Below, piece by piece: positions 3,674 through 5,582 of a DNA stretch of 5,582 bases (position 1 is its first letter; each line of letters starts with the position of its first letter). This stretch comes from Planctomycetota bacterium (GTDB lineage: Bacteria; Planctomycetota; PLA2; JAEUHO01). The translations under genes and the position numbers were made by a program. Under the pieces are notes generated by a model. It was not told the DNA's origin. It ran no database searches and saw only the letters and a list, made by a program, of their open reading frames with translations. Location: positions 1-5,582 of the forward strand of contig JAPKHB010000250.1 of assembly GCA_026647295.1 (NCBI GenBank), given 5' to 3'.

Positions 3674-5389
3674 CTACCGGAGTGCGGCCAGGGCCGCAAC
3701 CCAGGCCTCCTCGTCCGGGGCCGCGGCCAGCGCCCGGCGGTAGGCTTCGCGGGCCTCCTCGGTGCGCCCCTGGCGGGCCAGGGCCTCTCCCAGCGCCCCC
3801 CACAACTCGTCCCGGCGCCGGTCCCGCTCGGCCCGCGCCCGCAGGGCGGCGAGCGCCCGGTCCGGGTCGACGGCCGCGTACTCGCGGTACCACAGCAGCG
3901 CGTTGCCCTCGGCCAGGGCGCGCTCGAGTTGCTCGCTTCCCTCGGCCCGCCGCCCGGTGGCCACGAGCGCGAGGCCGTAGGCCCCGCGGCCGCTGGCGTC
4001 GTCGCCGTGCGCGCGCACGTGTCCGGCCAGGATGCCCACCGCACGCCCGGGGTCCAGACGCGCGAGCGCGAGCTGCCAGGCGTGGTCGCCCGGGTCGCGC
4101 TGGTGGGCCGCCAGGTACTGCTCGAAGGCGTCCGCCGTGCGTCCCGCCGCGGCCAGCGCGCGGGCATAGGCGCCCAGCGTCTCGTCGTCCGCGCCGCCGC
4201 GCGCCTGCTCGATGGCCCGGGCGAGGGTGGCGGCTGCGCGGTCGGGGTCGGCGGCGATCAGGCCGTCGATCCACTCCGCGTCGCGCGGGTCGCGGGCGTA
4301 CGCCTCGAGGTACAGCGCCGCGGCGCGCGCCCGGTCGCCCGTGAGCAGGCAGGCGCGCGCGAGCGCGGCGGCGAGAGCGGCGTCGGGGCTGCCCTGGGCC
4401 AGTGCCTCGATGAGCGGGAGGGCCCGGGCCGGGTCGAGCTCCAGGAGCCGCTCCAGCGTCTCGGGCGAGGGGGCCAGGCGGGCGGCCTCCTTGAAGGCGC
4501 GGAAGGCCTCCGCGGAGTCGCCCTCGGCCAGGGCGATGGAGCCGAGAAGGTCCCACAGGCGCACGTTGCCCGGATCGCCCGCGAGCCGGGACGTGGCGTG
4601 GGCGCGGGCCGCCCGGGGATCAAGCGCTGCGAGCATCGCCAGCGCCTCCAGGTCGCCGGGGCGGTCGCCCAGGACGCGCTGGAGGAACGGCAGCAGGGCG
4701 GCCTCCTGGCCCGCCTCGGCCAGCAGCCCGCGCAACTTGCGCAGGGAGTCCTCCGACCAGGCGTGCGCGCGCGCCGCCTCGAGCAAGAGGGCCGGGCCGC
4801 CCTGCGGGTCGAGGCGCAGCAGCAGCCGCGTGAGGCTGCGGCTCACGCCCTCGCGCTCGGCCAGCGCACCGCGCACCACCTCCAACGCGCGGCCGCCGGC
4901 GCCGGCGTCCTCGTAGAGCCGGGCGAGGTCGTAGGGATCAAAGCCCGCGTCGGGGCGCTGCGCCAGCACGCGGTCCAGGAAGGCGGCCCGGCGCTCCCGG
5001 GGCAGCTCGGCGATCAGGTCCAGGATGCGGTCGGCGTCCACGCCGGCCGCAAAGCCGAGTTCGATCAGCGTGAGCAGGTCCTCCTCCTGGCCGGCGAAGG
5101 CGTAGAGCATGCCCAGCAGTTCGAAGCCGCGGCCCCCGCGGCCGGCGCTGGCCAGCGCGCGCTCGAACATCGCGTCGGTGGTGGCGGGCGGGGAAAGTCG
5201 GCGGGCAAGGGGCGCGATGTCGAGCGCGAGCCGCGGCGACGAGAAGGACGCGGCCGAGGCGGCGCCCCCGCCCACGGCGGCCCCGGGCGCGGGGCCGGGC
5301 TCGAGGCTGGCGCCGCCGGCCAGCAGCCAACCCAGGAACGCGCCCGCCCCCAGGCCCAGGCCCAGCCCGCCGAGCATTGCCCTGGCCAT
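3674..5389 (-). CDS. Membrane-anchored TPR-like helical-repeat protein
   Basis: This 571-aa protein starts MARAMLGGLGLGLGAGAFLG followed by WLLAGG, a Gly-rich hydrophobic segment acting as signal anchor or signal peptide. A low-complexity Ala/Gly/Pro linker runs to about residue 50. From about residue 70 to the end it is alpha-solenoid. A DP motif, mostly (L/V)DPxRA, recurs at D194, D257, D319, D381, D446 and D508, at intervals of 63, 62, 62, 65 and 62. Between these motifs are TPR-type helix pairs such as GRTADAFEQYLAAHQRDPGD and GRTEEAREAYRRALAAAPDE. A degenerate unit begins near ELPRERRAA (128-136). Such proteins usually scaffold protein complexes, here probably on the outer face of the inner membrane. 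ATG at 5389 is chosen because GGAGG (5401-5397) lies 7 nt upstream; extension to 5575 adds only Arg/Pro/Gly-rich sequence. A second Met at residue 5 is a possible start. The partner is unknown. Confidence 0.87.
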   Translation of the reverse strand: MARAMLGGLGLGLGAGAFLGWLLAGGASLEPGPAPGAAVGGGAASAASFSSPRLALDIAPLARRLSPPATTDAMFERALASAGRGGRGFELLGMLYAFAGQEEDLLTLIELGFAAGVDADRILDLIAELPRERRAAFLDRVLAQRPDAGFDPYDLARLYEDAGAGGRALEVVRGALAEREGVSRSLTRLLLRLDPQGGPALLLEAARAHAWSEDSLRKLRGLLAEAGQEAALLPFLQRVLGDRPGDLEALAMLAALDPRAARAHATSRLAGDPGNVRLWDLLGSIALAEGDSAEAFRAFKEAARLAPSPETLERLLELDPARALPLIEALAQGSPDAALAAALARACLLTGDRARAAALYLEAYARDPRDAEWIDGLIAADPDRAAATLARAIEQARGGADDETLGAYARALAAAGRTADAFEQYLAAHQRDPGDHAWQLALARLDPGRAVGILAGHVRAHGDDASGRGAYGLALVATGRRAEGSEQLERALAEGNALLWYREYAAVDPDRALAALRARAERDRRRDELWGALGEALARQGRTEEAREAYRRALAAAPDEEAWVAALAALR

Positions 5390-5438
5390 CGCTTCGCCTC
5401 CGCCGCCCTCTGCCGGGCTTAACCCGCCGTGGGACCCC

Positions 5439-5444
5439 AGTCTA
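5439..5444 (-). promoter_or_regulatory. Possible -10 element for the TPR gene
   Basis: On the minus strand TAGACT, in the context CGTAGACTGGGG, matches TATAAT at 4 of 6 positions and lies 49 nt before the ATG at 5389. No -35 match is found 16-18 nt upstream; that area is the GGCC palindrome. Its resemblance to GTAGATT at 271-277 supports it weakly. Confidence 0.25.
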
Positions 5445-5458
5445 CGGCCGGCCGGCCG
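5445..5458. repeat. Perfect 14-bp palindrome next to the TPR -10 element
   Basis: CGGCCGGCCGGCCG is its own reverse complement, three overlapping GGCC units, and abuts the TAGACT hexamer where a promoter spacer would lie. It could be an operator or a hairpin, but GGCC runs also arise easily at this GC content. Confidence 0.5.
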
Positions 5459-5582
5459 CGTCCGGCGCCCCCTGGATCCATCGACCGGCGACGGGGGAGA
5501 ACTGCAACGCGGGCTGCCTTGACACCCCCGAACGGCGGTCGAGACTCTGGCCCGCCCCAAGGCATGCGGGCGCATCCGGCGG

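Larger units (their letters stand above)
5390..5582. other. Upstream region of the TPR gene, no gene supported
   Basis: The 193 bp to the right edge hold the TPR ribosome site (GGAGG 5401-5397), a TAGACT -10-like hexamer and a GC palindrome. A perfect TTGACA also lies on the plus strand at 5519-5524. Minus-strand frames reaching in from the right edge stop at 5442 and 5419 but encode no recognisable C-terminus. Confidence 0.5.

Noticed and set aside
3084..4556. 490-codon minus-strand frame extending the X-Ser protein upstream
   Set aside because: The extra N-terminal part is out-of-phase TPR coding sequence of Arg/Gly/Pro composition. The Tat signal and AGGAG site fix the start at 3506.
3929..5422. 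497-codon plus-strand open frame antisense to the TPR gene
   Set aside because: No motif is visible. It is explained by high-GC antisense coding bias; the minus-strand frame has regular helical repeats, a membrane segment and a ribosome site.
5390..5575. 62-residue N-terminal extension of the TPR protein from an ATG at 5575
   Set aside because: The extension is Arg/Pro/Gly-rich without pattern and would bury the hydrophobic anchor. ATG 5389 has GGAGG 7 nt upstream.
5564..5582. Possible plus-strand gene start (ATG at 5564) running off the right edge
   Set aside because: Only six codons are visible and the ribosome site is weak, so it cannot be supported.

Overview
The window is extremely GC-rich (my estimate is about 75%). 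Genes are tightly packed, with 4-nt start/stop overlaps, GGAGG-type ribosome binding sites and one TTG and one GTG start. A Tat-exported protein and an arsenate reductase point to a free-living, probably Gram-negative, high-GC bacterium (for example Myxococcota, Planctomycetota or Acidobacteriota). I cannot place it more precisely. At this GC content most long open frames are shadows, including several of 400-660 codons. I kept only frames supported by a recognisable family, motifs, start context or gene junctions.

Layout. Positions 1-239 (minus) are the N-terminus of a Gfo/Idh/MocA-type oxidoreductase cut by the window edge. It is divergent from a small dimeric alpha/beta-barrel (ABM-like) protein at 301-618 (plus). 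The rest is one minus-strand series, read right to left: a membrane-anchored 571-aa helical-repeat (TPR-like) protein (5389-3674); a possible terminator; a 140-aa Tat-exported protein whose C-terminal half is a strict X-Ser dipeptide repeat (3506-3084); an HprK-related kinase (3053-2127); a PqqD/RRE-like protein (2130-1819); a MIP-family aquaporin (1756-1049); and a Cys-based arsenate reductase (1052-615). The last ends tail-to-tail with the ABM-like gene, the two sharing one CTAG.

How the genes may work together. The kinase and PqqD-like genes overlap (ATGA) and lie 30 nt downstream of the X-Ser peptide gene, so the three look like one unit: substrate, modifying kinase and substrate-recognition module. 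My leading hypothesis is that a cytosolic HPr-kinase-like enzyme, guided by the PqqD-like RRE, phosphorylates some of the 33 evenly spaced serines before Tat export. That would give a secreted Ser/Arg/Gly/Cys-rich phosphopeptide. Kinase-PqqD pairing and HprK-like kinases acting on peptide precursors are known. This substrate and its modification are inference. The aquaporin and ArsC form a second coupled pair (GTGA overlap) resembling the aqpS-arsC arrangement: ArsC reduces arsenate and the channel lets arsenite out. No arsR, arsB, acr3 or arsM is present in the window.
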